DNA of 64,000 nt from Prochlorococcus marinus CUG1433. Lineage in GTDB: Bacteria; Cyanobacteriota; Cyanobacteriia; PCC-6307; Cyanobiaceae. Position numbers and translations under genes: made by a program. Of this stretch, positions 14,987 through 24,591 are shown one piece after another (position 1 is the stretch's first letter; each line of letters opens with the position of its first letter). The DNA lies in contig JAEPLN010000001.1 in NCBI GenBank assembly GCA_017644425.1, positions 62,001-126,000 on the forward strand. Reading direction: 5' to 3'. The notes beneath the pieces were generated by a model. It saw only the letters and a list, made by a program, of their open reading frames with translations. It was not told where the DNA came from and made no database searches.

Positions 14987-17900
14987 TTAAGCGCTGAAAT
15001 ATTTAGCTTTTGAGTGTAGTGAAATGATAGCTGTAGTACTTTGTTCTGGATGGAGTTGTTCAGATTCATCCATGGTCAAGTTTATTCTTTTTGCATCCAA
15101 CAATGATAATTGTATGTTTGAATCAGATACTTTTGGACATGCAGGATAACCAAAGGAATATCTAGCTCCTCTATATTTTTGAGCTAGTATTTCTCTATTT
15201 TTGTCTGGTTCTTCAGACCTAAAACCACATTCAATACGAATTAATGCATGCACATACTCAGCTAGAGCTTCTGCTAATTGCACTGTAAGTCCATGGAATA
15301 ACAAATAATCGCTATATTTATCTTCTTTAAATAATTTTTGAGAATATTCACTAGCAATATCGCCCATGGTTACTGCCTGCATAGGAAATATATCTATCGG
15401 TTTATCATTTTTCAAATCACAATAAAAATCAGCTATGCATAAATTATTCCCAGATTTTTGTCGTGGAAAATTAAATTGGGAAATTTTATTTAATGATTTC
15501 TCATCAAATAAGAAAATACTATTATCTATTCTCCCACATCTGAAATATCCATAAACTGCTTTGGGTGATATAAGTTTTTTCTCTATGATTATCTCTAACC
15601 ATTTATCTAACAATGGTTTAGCATATGAATTTAAATAGTTATTATATTCATCTACGCTTTGGTTTTTTCCTTTTTTTATTTGCCATTGCCCGCTAAATAG
15701 AGCTTTTGTATCTAAATAAAATATTAACTTATTTAAATCTATATCAAAATCGTTCAAGACTTTCGTTCCCAAGAAAGGGGCTTGAATTGGATCTTCTTCA
15801 TTTATAAATTTAGATCTTATAAAATTTTCTTTTAAATTTAATTTGGAAGTCTCGGTATGTATGGATATTGATTTTTTAACTGCTTGAGAGTTGGATTTTG
15901 GTGAGGCTAAATTAATATTTATACCCTCATTATTAATGAAACCCTCTGTATTTGACCAATTACCCTTTTTCTTATTATCCATATATTCATTCATAAATTT
16001 AAGATCAGTGAACGCATCTTTTCCGTACAATATTTTCCCTTTATATATTTTGCTACAGTCCTCATTTACAAATTTTGGGGTTAAGGCTGCTCCTCCTAAT
16101 ATTACTGGTACACTAATATTTTCATTGTTAAAAGCCTCTAAATTATCTTTCATAAAAGCAGTTGATTTAACAAGTAATCCGCTCATAGCGATGCAATCTG
16201 CATTGTGCTTTTTTTGTGCATCTATAATTGCTGAAACATCTTGCTTTATTCCTAGATTTATTACGTCATAACCATTATTTGTAAGTATTATATCTACTAA
16301 ATTTTTTCCAATATCATGTACATCGCCTTTGACAGTTGCAATTAAGAGTTTTCCATTTGATATTTTTTCATCTACAGTTTCCATATATGGTTCTAAAATT
16401 GAAACAGCAAATTTCATTGTTTCAGCGGATTGGAGCACAAATGGCAATTGCATTTGACCTGAACCAAACAAATCTCCTACAACTTTCATCCCATCTAGTA
16501 AAAAGGTATTAATTATTTCAAGAGGTTTATATTTCTTTAACGCTTTCTTTAATTGATCCTCTAATCCTATTTTTTCTCCATCAATAATATGATTTTTAAG
16601 ACTTTCTTCAAGAGATAGCTTTTTATTTTCTAAAGAAGCTTTTTTGAAATCTTGAATAGATAAATCTTGAAAAGCCTTTGTTAATTCTACTAATGGATCA
16701 TAAATACAAATATCATCTTCAAATTCTCTTTTATCATAAATCAAATCTAAGCAAAGCTTTTTAGTTTCTTCAGAAATTTTTGATAATGGCAAAATTTTAT
16801 TTGGTGCGATGATAGCAGAATCTAATCCTGCTTTAATGCATTCATCTAAAAATATTGAATTTAGATTAATTCTTGATAATGGTGATAGACCAAAACTAAT
16901 GTTTGATATCCCAAGTATGATATGAATATCTGGGAAATTTTCACGAATTTTTAATATAGCACTAATAGTTTCTTTAGCGTTTAATCTATCTTCTTCTATC
17001 CCTGTAGATATTGGCAAAGCTAATGGATCAAAAAATAGCTCATAATCTGACAAACCACATTCTCTTGTTCTATTAATCGCTCTTTTTACAATCTTATATT
17101 TTTTTTCTGAATCCCTTGCCATTCCATCTTCATCAATTGTTCCGACAACAAGACCTGAACCATACCCTATGGCTAAATTTAGAACTTGATCAAACCTTTC
17201 ATTGCCATCTTCATAATTGGTTGAATTTATAATACATTTACCACCAGCTGACTTTAATCCACTTTCCATTTTGTCAGCATCTGTAGAGTCAATCATTAAT
17301 GGTAAATTTATATTGGTAACTAGTCTTGAAGTTATTTCTTTCATATCATTTACTCCGTTTCTTCCTACATAATCGACATTTACATCTAGAACGTGAGCAT
17401 TTTCTTTTTGTTGTTGCTTGGCAATTGCAACTAAGCCATCCCAATCGTCGTTATTTAATAACTCCCTTACCTTTTTCGATCCACTTGCATTTAATCTTTC
17501 TCCTACTATCAAAATTGAATTGTCTTGTTTATATGGTACAGAGTTATATATTGATGAGGCCGATGGAATAAAACCGCTTAAATTTTTCTTACCATTGTTG
17601 TTAGTTTTTTCATTATCATTAATTTCATCGATTATTGAAGACAGGTATTTTATATGTTCAGGTGTTGTCCCACAACATCCACCTATTAATTGAACATTAA
17701 AGTCATATATAAAATTCATTAACTGCATCTTTAATTCTATTGGCTTTAATCTATAGTGAGCTACACCACCAATATTTTCAGGAAGACCTGCATTGGGAAT
17801 ACAGCTTATAGCGAAGGGAGAATTTTCAGACAAATATTTAATATGTTCCTTCATTTGCTCTGGACCAGTTGCACAATTAAGTCCAAGGATATCTATATTA

Positions 17901-18553
17901 AATGGCTCTAATATTGTTAATGCAGAAGCAATATCTGATCCAACAAGCATAGTACCTGTTGTTTCCATTGTTATAGATACCATTAAAGGTATATCAATAT
18001 TTTTACTTTCAAGAATTTCTTTTGATGCTAATAAGGCAGATTTAATTTGTAAAACATCCTGACAAGTTTCAATCAAAAGAAGATCAACTCCTCCATCTAT
18101 AAGACCATAAATTTGTTCTTTATATGATTGCTTTAATTCATCAAAATCTATATGTCCTAAGGTGGGTAATTTAGTTGTTGGCCCAATTGAACCTGCTACA
18201 AACCTTGGTTTATCAACTGATGAGTATTTGATAGCAGCTTTTTTTGCTATAAATGCCGCATTTTTATTTATCTCATAAGCCTTATCCGCAATATTATATT
18301 CATCGAGAACTATTGATGAGGCTCCAAATGTATTAGTTTCTATAACATGACAACCTGCTTCTAAAAATGAATTATGAACCTTCTGAACTAACTCTGGGGA
18401 TGATAAAACAAGGTTTTCATTACATCCCTCTAATTCTTTTCCTCCAAAGTCATCTGCAGTAAGATTTAAGTTCTGAAAAGATGTTCCAGTCCCTCCGTCA
18501 AAAATAATTAATGGTTTTTCATCTCTATTTAAATAGGTTCTGAAAGATTCCAT
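14987..18553 (-). CDS. metH: Methionine synthase, B12-dependent
   Basis: MetH transfers a methyl group from methyltetrahydrofolate to homocysteine through a cobalamin cofactor. All four modules are present in 1188 aa: the homocysteine-binding barrel (about 10-320, with zinc ligands in GGCCGTTPEH near 293), the pterin-binding barrel (from about 350, GERLNASGSKK), the cobalamin domain with the D-x-H-x-x-G motif DVHDIGKNLV near 744, and the C-terminal S-adenosylmethionine activation domain (about 900-1188, SFGYPACP near 1134). It lies 17 bp downstream of ilvE, same strand, probably cotranscribed. I see no metE in the window. Confidence 0.98.
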   Translation of the reverse strand: MESFRTYLNRDEKPLIIFDGGTGTSFQNLNLTADDFGGKELEGCNENLVLSSPELVQKVHNSFLEAGCHVIETNTFGASSIVLDEYNIADKAYEINKNAAFIAKKAAIKYSSVDKPRFVAGSIGPTTKLPTLGHIDFDELKQSYKEQIYGLIDGGVDLLLIETCQDVLQIKSALLASKEILESKNIDIPLMVSITMETTGTMLVGSDIASALTILEPFNIDILGLNCATGPEQMKEHIKYLSENSPFAISCIPNAGLPENIGGVAHYRLKPIELKMQLMNFIYDFNVQLIGGCCGTTPEHIKYLSSIIDEINDNEKTNNNGKKNLSGFIPSASSIYNSVPYKQDNSILIVGERLNASGSKKVRELLNNDDWDGLVAIAKQQQKENAHVLDVNVDYVGRNGVNDMKEITSRLVTNINLPLMIDSTDADKMESGLKSAGGKCIINSTNYEDGNERFDQVLNLAIGYGSGLVVGTIDEDGMARDSEKKYKIVKRAINRTRECGLSDYELFFDPLALPISTGIEEDRLNAKETISAILKIRENFPDIHIILGISNISFGLSPLSRINLNSIFLDECIKAGLDSAIIAPNKILPLSKISEETKKLCLDLIYDKREFEDDICIYDPLVELTKAFQDLSIQDFKKASLENKKLSLEESLKNHIIDGEKIGLEDQLKKALKKYKPLEIINTFLLDGMKVVGDLFGSGQMQLPFVLQSAETMKFAVSILEPYMETVDEKISNGKLLIATVKGDVHDIGKNLVDIILTNNGYDVINLGIKQDVSAIIDAQKKHNADCIAMSGLLVKSTAFMKDNLEAFNNENISVPVILGGAALTPKFVNEDCSKIYKGKILYGKDAFTDLKFMNEYMDNKKKGNWSNTEGFINNEGININLASPKSNSQAVKKSISIHTETSKLNLKENFIRSKFINEEDPIQAPFLGTKVLNDFDIDLNKLIFYLDTKALFSGQWQIKKGKNQSVDEYNNYLNSYAKPLLDKWLEIIIEKKLISPKAVYGYFRCGRIDNSIFLFDEKSLNKISQFNFPRQKSGNNLCIADFYCDLKNDKPIDIFPMQAVTMGDIASEYSQKLFKEDKYSDYLLFHGLTVQLAEALAEYVHALIRIECGFRSEEPDKNREILAQKYRGARYSFGYPACPKVSDSNIQLSLLDAKRINLTMDESEQLHPEQSTTAIISLHSKAKYFSA

Positions 18554-18570
18554 TTTTAGGTAAGATTATT

Positions 18571-19485
18571 TTATTTTAGTGAAATTCTTGTTACCCAATT
18601 ATCATAGTCTTGAGAACGACCTTCTGTTATTTCTATAAGCTTACTTTTTAATTTATTCATTATTGGTCTTTCAGCATTTAATTCAGTTGATTCGATTTTT
18701 TTAACTGGTGTAATTTTTGCTGCTGTACCAGTTAGAAAAACTTCATCTGCTATTAATAATTCTGTTTTATCAACAGGCCTCTCAATTACATTTATTCCAA
18801 ATGATTTTGCTAATTCAATTACACTAGCTCTAGTAATCCCCTCAAGGATATCTTGATCAACGCCAGGAGTGATTAAGTCTCCATTCCTTACAATAAATAA
18901 ATTCATACCACTAGCTTCGCTTACCTTACCACTTGAATTTAATAGCAGGGCTTCATCAAAACCCGATAAACTAGCTTCTGTTTTGGCTAATGAACTAGTG
19001 ATATATGCTCCACTTATTTTTCCTCTTAAGGGGAGAGATCTATCTTCTTGTCTTGTCCAACTACTCATTCTACAAGAAACACCATCTGGGGATAGATAAT
19101 CTCCTAGTTCAATACAATAAATAAAGAAATCTGTTTCAATATTATGTAACCTTGGAGCTATACCTAAATCGCTTGTATATACAAATGGTCTTATATAGAT
19201 AGGTTTTTCTGGCTTGTTTCTTTTTATAACTTCTTCTAAGGCTTTAAAAATATATTCTTCAGAAATTTCATTTAAGAGTAATTTTGCACTTTGAGATAAT
19301 CTTTTTATATGTTTATCAGTTCTAAACAAAAGGAATTCTTCTTTGTTTGTTGGGTTAGGTATCGCTCGCATTCCTCCAAATGCAGCAGTACCATAATGTA
19401 GTGCATGAGTAGCTATTGATATTTTTGCTTCTTTAAATGGAATACATTTACCTTCGAACCAGGCGTATGGAAGAAATTCATGCAT
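18571..19485 (-). CDS. ilvE: Branched-chain amino acid aminotransferase
   Basis: This fold-type IV PLP enzyme carries out the last step in leucine, isoleucine and valine synthesis. The start MHEFLPYAWFEGKCIPFKEAK is typical, the catalytic Lys is in GKISGAYITSSLAKTEA (about residue 155), and the EVFLTGTAAKITPV phosphate-binding segment is at about 248-262. Length 304 aa is normal. It is divergent from cobN, with 72 bp between the two starts, and leads into metH. A D-amino-acid transaminase is less likely given the motifs. Confidence 0.95.
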   Translation of the reverse strand: MHEFLPYAWFEGKCIPFKEAKISIATHALHYGTAAFGGMRAIPNPTNKEEFLLFRTDKHIKRLSQSAKLLLNEISEEYIFKALEEVIKRNKPEKPIYIRPFVYTSDLGIAPRLHNIETDFFIYCIELGDYLSPDGVSCRMSSWTRQEDRSLPLRGKISGAYITSSLAKTEASLSGFDEALLLNSSGKVSEASGMNLFIVRNGDLITPGVDQDILEGITRASVIELAKSFGINVIERPVDKTELLIADEVFLTGTAAKITPVKKIESTELNAERPIMNKLKSKLIEITEGRSQDYDNWVTRISLK

Positions 19486-19557
19486 ATTTAATTTATTTAA
19501 TTAAGGTAAACTTGTTTTATCCTACTTACGTATTCTAAACCTTATTTATATATAAAA

Positions 19558-22500
19558 ATGCACAGGATATTAAATATAGCAGGAAATGAAAAGAATAAAG
19601 ATGATTTAATTGAGCAACCAGCTGCAGATTTTATTTTTATAACAAGTGTCAAGACTGACTTAAATCTTATATCAAACTTATTGATAGAAAAAGAATTTGC
19701 TTCATTAAAAAATAATATAAGAGCTTTAGAAATTTCTAATTTAAATTCCTCAGCTCAAATAGATAATTATTTGTTAAAAACAATTAATTATGCAAAAGTT
19801 GTCGTAGTAAGAATATTTGGAGATAAAGGTACATGGAACTATGGAATTGAACAACTTTTAAATTGGCAAGCAGTTAATATAAAAAGGAAGTTAGTAATCC
19901 TATCAGGTACATTTGATCAGGAAATTTCCTTATGTGAAATAAGTAGTATAGATAAAGATATTGCATTAAATATTTCTAGATTACTAAGATCTGGAGGACT
20001 GGATAACTATAGAAAGTTTCTTAATTGTTTAAATTATTTAGTTGTAGATGAAAACTTAATTCCTGATGAGTTTTTAAATATTACTTTTTATGCAGATCCC
20101 TATCTACATGATTGGAAAAATGAAAAAGGCGAAAAGATAGGAATAATATCCTATAAATCACTTTTTTTGGCTAATGAAATTGATGTAAACGAGAAACTTA
20201 ACTTGCAATTAAGAAAATGCGGACTATCTCCTAAAACATTTTTTATATCAACACTAAAAGATCATATTATTCAGAAGAAATTAATAGACTTTTGTAAAAA
20301 AGAAGATATTAAACTAATAATTACCACAACTTCATTTTCTTCATCTCAAATCAAAAATAACGATTTAATTGAAAATTCAACAAATATTTTTACTTCTCTT
20401 AAAATTCCAATTTTACAGCTACTTTCTTCTAATAGATCAAGAAAAAAGTGGTTAAATTCATCTATTGGAATGAATTCATCTGATTTATTAATGCAAATAA
20501 TTATTCCCGAATTTGATGGAAGAATTACTACCTGTCCTTCAGCATTTAAAGAAATAATTTCTAAGAAAAATACACTATATAGTGAAATAACTAGTTACAA
20601 AGCTGATCAAGTAGGTATTCAATGGATTTCAAAATTTGCAACAAATTATGTGAAACTTCAGAAACTTAATAATTTTGATAAAAGAATTTGTTTAGTAATA
20701 AGTAATTATCCAGTAAAAAACGGAAGAATCGGTAATGGCGTTGGACTAAATACACCATCTTCAATAATAAATATTTTTAATTGGTTAAAAGAAGAAGGTT
20801 ATGACCTTGGATCTTGTAATTATCCTCAAGATTCTGCGGAATTAATGTCAATGCTTATAAAAACTAGAACTAATGATATTGAATCTCAAAACAATAAACC
20901 ATTAGATTACTTACCACTTAGTGAATATTTAAAATATTGGAATTATTTAGAACTTGATCCCAAAAATATTATTGTTAATCGTTGGGGTAAACCATCTGAT
21001 GCGATCGATCTAGATAATAAAGGCTTCTCAATAAACGGTATTAGATTTGGAAAAATAACATTATTGATTCAACCTCAACGAGGTTATGACGCTTTCACTG
21101 ATAGAGATATTCATTCTCCCGATCTTCCACCTCCCCATAGATATTTAGCACAATATTTTTGGATTGAAAAAGTTTTTAATGCAAATGCTATGTGCCATAT
21201 TGGTAAACATGGGACTGTTGAATGGTTACCTGGAAAATCTATAGGTCTCAGCAATAAATGTTTTCCAAATATTATTTGTCCAGCAATACCAAACATATAT
21301 CCCTTCATCGTAAATGATCCTGGAGAAGGATCCCAAGCTAAAAGAAGAACTGCTGCAACAATCATTGATCATTTAACTCCTCCTTTGGATAGGTCAGAAT
21401 TATATGGAAAATATTCAATATTAGAAAATTATTTAGACGAATATTTTGAGGCAAAATTATTAAATTCTAATCGGATTAAAATAATAGAAAAATCTATTTT
21501 TGAATTAATTAAAAATGATTTCAGCGAAATTACTTTAAAGAATAAAAATAATCAAATAGAAGAAATTGATTCCTTCCTTTGCAACATTAAAGAATCTCAA
21601 ATTAGGACAGGTTTGCATATTTTTGGCAATAGGCAGAATGAAATTAATGAAATAAATTTATTCTTGTGTATTGCTAGAGTACCAAATTCCAACCGAATTG
21701 GTGTTATTCAATATATAGCAAAACATTTAAGACTAGATTTGAATCCTTGGACAAATCAATATGATCAAATGTTAAGTGAAAAGGATAAAAAAATATTATT
21801 GACTTTTTCCAACAAAAACATTTTAAACTTTAGAATGGCTATTGATTTTTTGGAACAACAAGCAAAGTATTTAATATATTTGTTTTTTTACAAAAAGAAT
21901 ACCAATATAAAAAATCTAGATAAATATAAAAATCAGAAAATAATAGATTATTTCTTTAATGAAAAAAAACATACTAAGTATTTTTTATTATTAAAAAAAG
22001 AGATTCTATATCCAATCATTAATTCTTCATATAATGAGAAATTATCATTTATGAATTCATTAAATGGACAATATGTAAAAAGTGGTCCTTCTGGAGCCCC
22101 TACGAGAGGTAAAACTGAAGCTTTACCCACTGGCAAAAATTTCTTTTCAGTTGATTCGAGAGGTCTGCCAACTGAATCAGCATGGATTGTTGGTTGTCAA
22201 TCCGCTTCACAAATACTTGATTTATACAAACAAGATAATGGAGAAGATTTAAAAAAAATAGCAATATCTGTATGGGCAACATCTACAATGAGAAATGGTG
22301 GCGAAGACATTTGTCAAATACTATATTTATTAGGAGTACAGCCTATTTGGGATGGGCCTTCAAGAAGAGTAGTAGATCTAGAAATAATTCCTTTATCTGT
22401 TATCGACAGGCCAAGGGTAGATGTTACATTAAGGATTTCGGGAATGTTTAGAGATGCATTTCCACAGTTAGTTAAATTAACTTCTAAAGCAATAAATCTT

Positions 22501-23295
22501 GTTTCTAATCTTAATGAGGATGATGAATTTAACCCTCTTGCTAGGGCATCAAGGGATGGTGATTCAATTAATCGTATATTTGGATCAGCGCCAGGTTCAT
22601 ATGGAGCTGGTCTACAAGAACTGATTTCAAATTCTAATTGGGAAAATATTGATGATTTTGGAGAGTCTTTTCTTAATTGGAGTAAGTGGATTTACAGTGA
22701 TAATCTTGAACCTATAGAGGATAAAAAATCATTAGAAAATGCTCTTAAAAATGTTCAGTTAGTTGTTCATAACCAAGATAATAAAGAACATGATATTTTA
22801 GATTCTGATGATTATTATCAGTTTCAGGGTGGATTATCTTCAGCAGTAAAAAAATTGAGCGGTAAATTACCTGAAATGTATCATGGTGATTTATCAAAAT
22901 TTGGATTATCTAAAATATCAAAATTACAAGATGAAATTAATAAAGTTGTTATATCAAGAATACTTAACCCTAAATGGATAAATGGAATGAAGGATAATGG
23001 TTATAAAGGTGCGTTTGAATTTTCAGCTACACTAGATTACTTATATGCTTTTGATGCTTCTACTGAAGTAGTCTCAGATTGGTGTTATGAGGAAGTTTAT
23101 AAATCATGGTTATGTGATCTGGAACTTAGGAATTTTTTTCTAGAAAATAATCCATGGGCTTTAAGAGATATTGCACAAAGATTTCTTGAAATTGTTAATA
23201 GAAAAATGTGGAATAATTGTTCATCAGATGTCATTGATAATTTAAAGAACATAATTATTAATACTGATTCAATAATTGAAAAAAACGAATTCTGA
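19558..23295 (+). CDS. cobN: Cobaltochelatase subunit CobN
   Basis: CobN is the large catalytic subunit that inserts cobalt into hydrogenobyrinic acid a,c-diamide in the aerobic corrin pathway. The 1245-residue length fits, as do the HIGKHGTVEWLPGK motif (about 548-561), the AIPNIYPFIVNDPGEGSQAKRR block just after it, and the SGPSGAPTRGKTEALPTG segment (about 842-859). Magnesium chelatase ChlH is the main alternative and is related, but these motif variants fit CobN better. No cobS or cobT is nearby; in cyanobacteria ChlI/ChlD-type partners are thought to serve instead. Confidence 0.92.
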   Translation: MHRILNIAGNEKNKDDLIEQPAADFIFITSVKTDLNLISNLLIEKEFASLKNNIRALEISNLNSSAQIDNYLLKTINYAKVVVVRIFGDKGTWNYGIEQLLNWQAVNIKRKLVILSGTFDQEISLCEISSIDKDIALNISRLLRSGGLDNYRKFLNCLNYLVVDENLIPDEFLNITFYADPYLHDWKNEKGEKIGIISYKSLFLANEIDVNEKLNLQLRKCGLSPKTFFISTLKDHIIQKKLIDFCKKEDIKLIITTTSFSSSQIKNNDLIENSTNIFTSLKIPILQLLSSNRSRKKWLNSSIGMNSSDLLMQIIIPEFDGRITTCPSAFKEIISKKNTLYSEITSYKADQVGIQWISKFATNYVKLQKLNNFDKRICLVISNYPVKNGRIGNGVGLNTPSSIINIFNWLKEEGYDLGSCNYPQDSAELMSMLIKTRTNDIESQNNKPLDYLPLSEYLKYWNYLELDPKNIIVNRWGKPSDAIDLDNKGFSINGIRFGKITLLIQPQRGYDAFTDRDIHSPDLPPPHRYLAQYFWIEKVFNANAMCHIGKHGTVEWLPGKSIGLSNKCFPNIICPAIPNIYPFIVNDPGEGSQAKRRTAATIIDHLTPPLDRSELYGKYSILENYLDEYFEAKLLNSNRIKIIEKSIFELIKNDFSEITLKNKNNQIEEIDSFLCNIKESQIRTGLHIFGNRQNEINEINLFLCIARVPNSNRIGVIQYIAKHLRLDLNPWTNQYDQMLSEKDKKILLTFSNKNILNFRMAIDFLEQQAKYLIYLFFYKKNTNIKNLDKYKNQKIIDYFFNEKKHTKYFLLLKKEILYPIINSSYNEKLSFMNSLNGQYVKSGPSGAPTRGKTEALPTGKNFFSVDSRGLPTESAWIVGCQSASQILDLYKQDNGEDLKKIAISVWATSTMRNGGEDICQILYLLGVQPIWDGPSRRVVDLEIIPLSVIDRPRVDVTLRISGMFRDAFPQLVKLTSKAINLVSNLNEDDEFNPLARASRDGDSINRIFGSAPGSYGAGLQELISNSNWENIDDFGESFLNWSKWIYSDNLEPIEDKKSLENALKNVQLVVHNQDNKEHDILDSDDYYQFQGGLSSAVKKLSGKLPEMYHGDLSKFGLSKISKLQDEINKVVISRILNPKWINGMKDNGYKGAFEFSATLDYLYAFDASTEVVSDWCYEEVYKSWLCDLELRNFFLENNPWALRDIAQRFLEIVNRKMWNNCSSDVIDNLKNIIINTDSIIEKNEF

Positions 23296-23296
23296 A

Positions 23297-23944
23297 TTAT
23301 CTACCTAATAGCGAAAGTCCATGACTATCTGTCCCACATGTTTTCAGCATTGAATATTTATCTGCTAATTTATCAATTTCTGAACATACAAATAAACTAG
23401 GATTCCATATTTCATTAAGTTCATAATCGTACCAAACCTCTATTCCATCAATACCTTGTATTTTGGCTTCCGGAATTAATTTATAAAAGGGAACCCTGTA
23501 CCTCGCTGGATGTGCCAGAAATGATAAACCACCAGCTAAATTTATTGCTTTAATAACTGATTTAATATTTAAATCATTACCTATTGGAGATTCTCCAAGG
23601 ATGTAGGGATTTAGGTATCTACTTTTAATATCTATTCCCAATCCAATTACATGTACTAAACATCCTAGAATCAAACAATTAATTTCTATTCCGGAAATTA
23701 ATGTAAAAGAATCTTTAGGATATTTTTTGAGTATATTATTTTTTTTAATATATTCATGAGCTTTAATTGTATGATGATCGGTTATAGATAAAAATTTCAA
23801 GTTATTTTTATAAGCTTGTTCTAAAAGTTCATGCGCTTCTAGACTTCCATCACTAAATTTTGTATGACAGTGAAAATTAATATTTTTAGGACAACTATCT
23901 TTATTAATATTGGAAGTTAATTTTATTAAGTCTTGCCTATTCAT
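23297..23944 (-). CDS. PHP-domain phosphoesterase
   Basis: The PHP (polymerase and histidinol phosphatase) metal-binding signature is complete: FHCHTKFSDGS (24-34), SITDHHTIKAH (53-63), an internal Glu in SGIEIN (about 83-88), SFLAHPARYR (about 141-150) and the terminal CGTDSHG (about 203-209). Such enzymes hydrolyse phosphodiesters or phosphomonoesters, for example in nucleotide turnover. The exact substrate is not known. The 215-aa length is typical of the stand-alone TrpH/YciV-like group. The start overlaps the end of hemJ by 8 bp. Confidence 0.88.
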   Translation of the reverse strand: MNRQDLIKLTSNINKDSCPKNINFHCHTKFSDGSLEAHELLEQAYKNNLKFLSITDHHTIKAHEYIKKNNILKKYPKDSFTLISGIEINCLILGCLVHVIGLGIDIKSRYLNPYILGESPIGNDLNIKSVIKAINLAGGLSFLAHPARYRVPFYKLIPEAKIQGIDGIEVWYDYELNEIWNPSLFVCSEIDKLADKYSMLKTCGTDSHGLSLLGR

Positions 23945-24503
23945 TACTTAATGAATTCTCATTTTTCTTTCTAATCTTTGCATATAATTGTATTGTAGCC
24001 AACATGAAAATAACAAGTCCAACTACACTCCATGTAGCAATACTTGTTGGAAAATTATTTTTAAAAATAACTAAAAGTACAATTATAAATAATAATAAAG
24101 TAGGCAATTCATTTAATAATCTTAGTTTTTTTGCTGAGATGGTTGAGGTACCATTTTGTAATGAATTCATTATTTTATAACAATAAAAATGATAAATTAC
24201 TAATCCCAAAACAAAAGAAATTTTAATTTGCAACCACTTCTCACTTAACCAACTAGGCTGCATAATAACCATACATATAGCCATACTTATAGCTAATATC
24301 ATCCCAGGAGTTGTGATTATATTTGCCAGCCTTTTTTCCATTAAGGTGTATTGTTTATTAAAGGCAATTTTTAATGCATTATCCATATTTTTAGATTCTT
24401 CATGATATATAAAAAGTCTTACTAAATAAAAAAGTCCCGAGAACCAAACGATTACACCAATAATGTGTAGTGATTTAAACCAGAGATATGCTTCAGCTGT
24501 CAA
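23937..24503 (-). CDS. hemJ: Protoporphyrinogen oxidase HemJ (UPF0093)
   Basis: HemJ is the membrane protoporphyrinogen IX oxidase used in heme and chlorophyll synthesis by most cyanobacteria. The N-terminal helix carries the conserved His (WFKSLHIIGVIVWFSGLFYLVRLF, His13), and another conserved stretch is MEKRLANIITTPGM at about residues 54-67. Four to five membrane helices fill the 188 residues. The gene slightly overlaps the following PHP gene. The N-terminus reads MTAEAYLWFK as usual for the family. Confidence 0.93.
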   Translation of the reverse strand: MTAEAYLWFKSLHIIGVIVWFSGLFYLVRLFIYHEESKNMDNALKIAFNKQYTLMEKRLANIITTPGMILAISMAICMVIMQPSWLSEKWLQIKISFVLGLVIYHFYCYKIMNSLQNGTSTISAKKLRLLNELPTLLLFIIVLLVIFKNNFPTSIATWSVVGLVIFMLATIQLYAKIRKKNENSLSNE

Positions 24504-24591
24504 ATTACTAGATTAATTTCTAAATATATATTTTTAATATAGTTATAATTAACAATATCAAGAAATCTATTTTTCAAAAATTAATTAATAT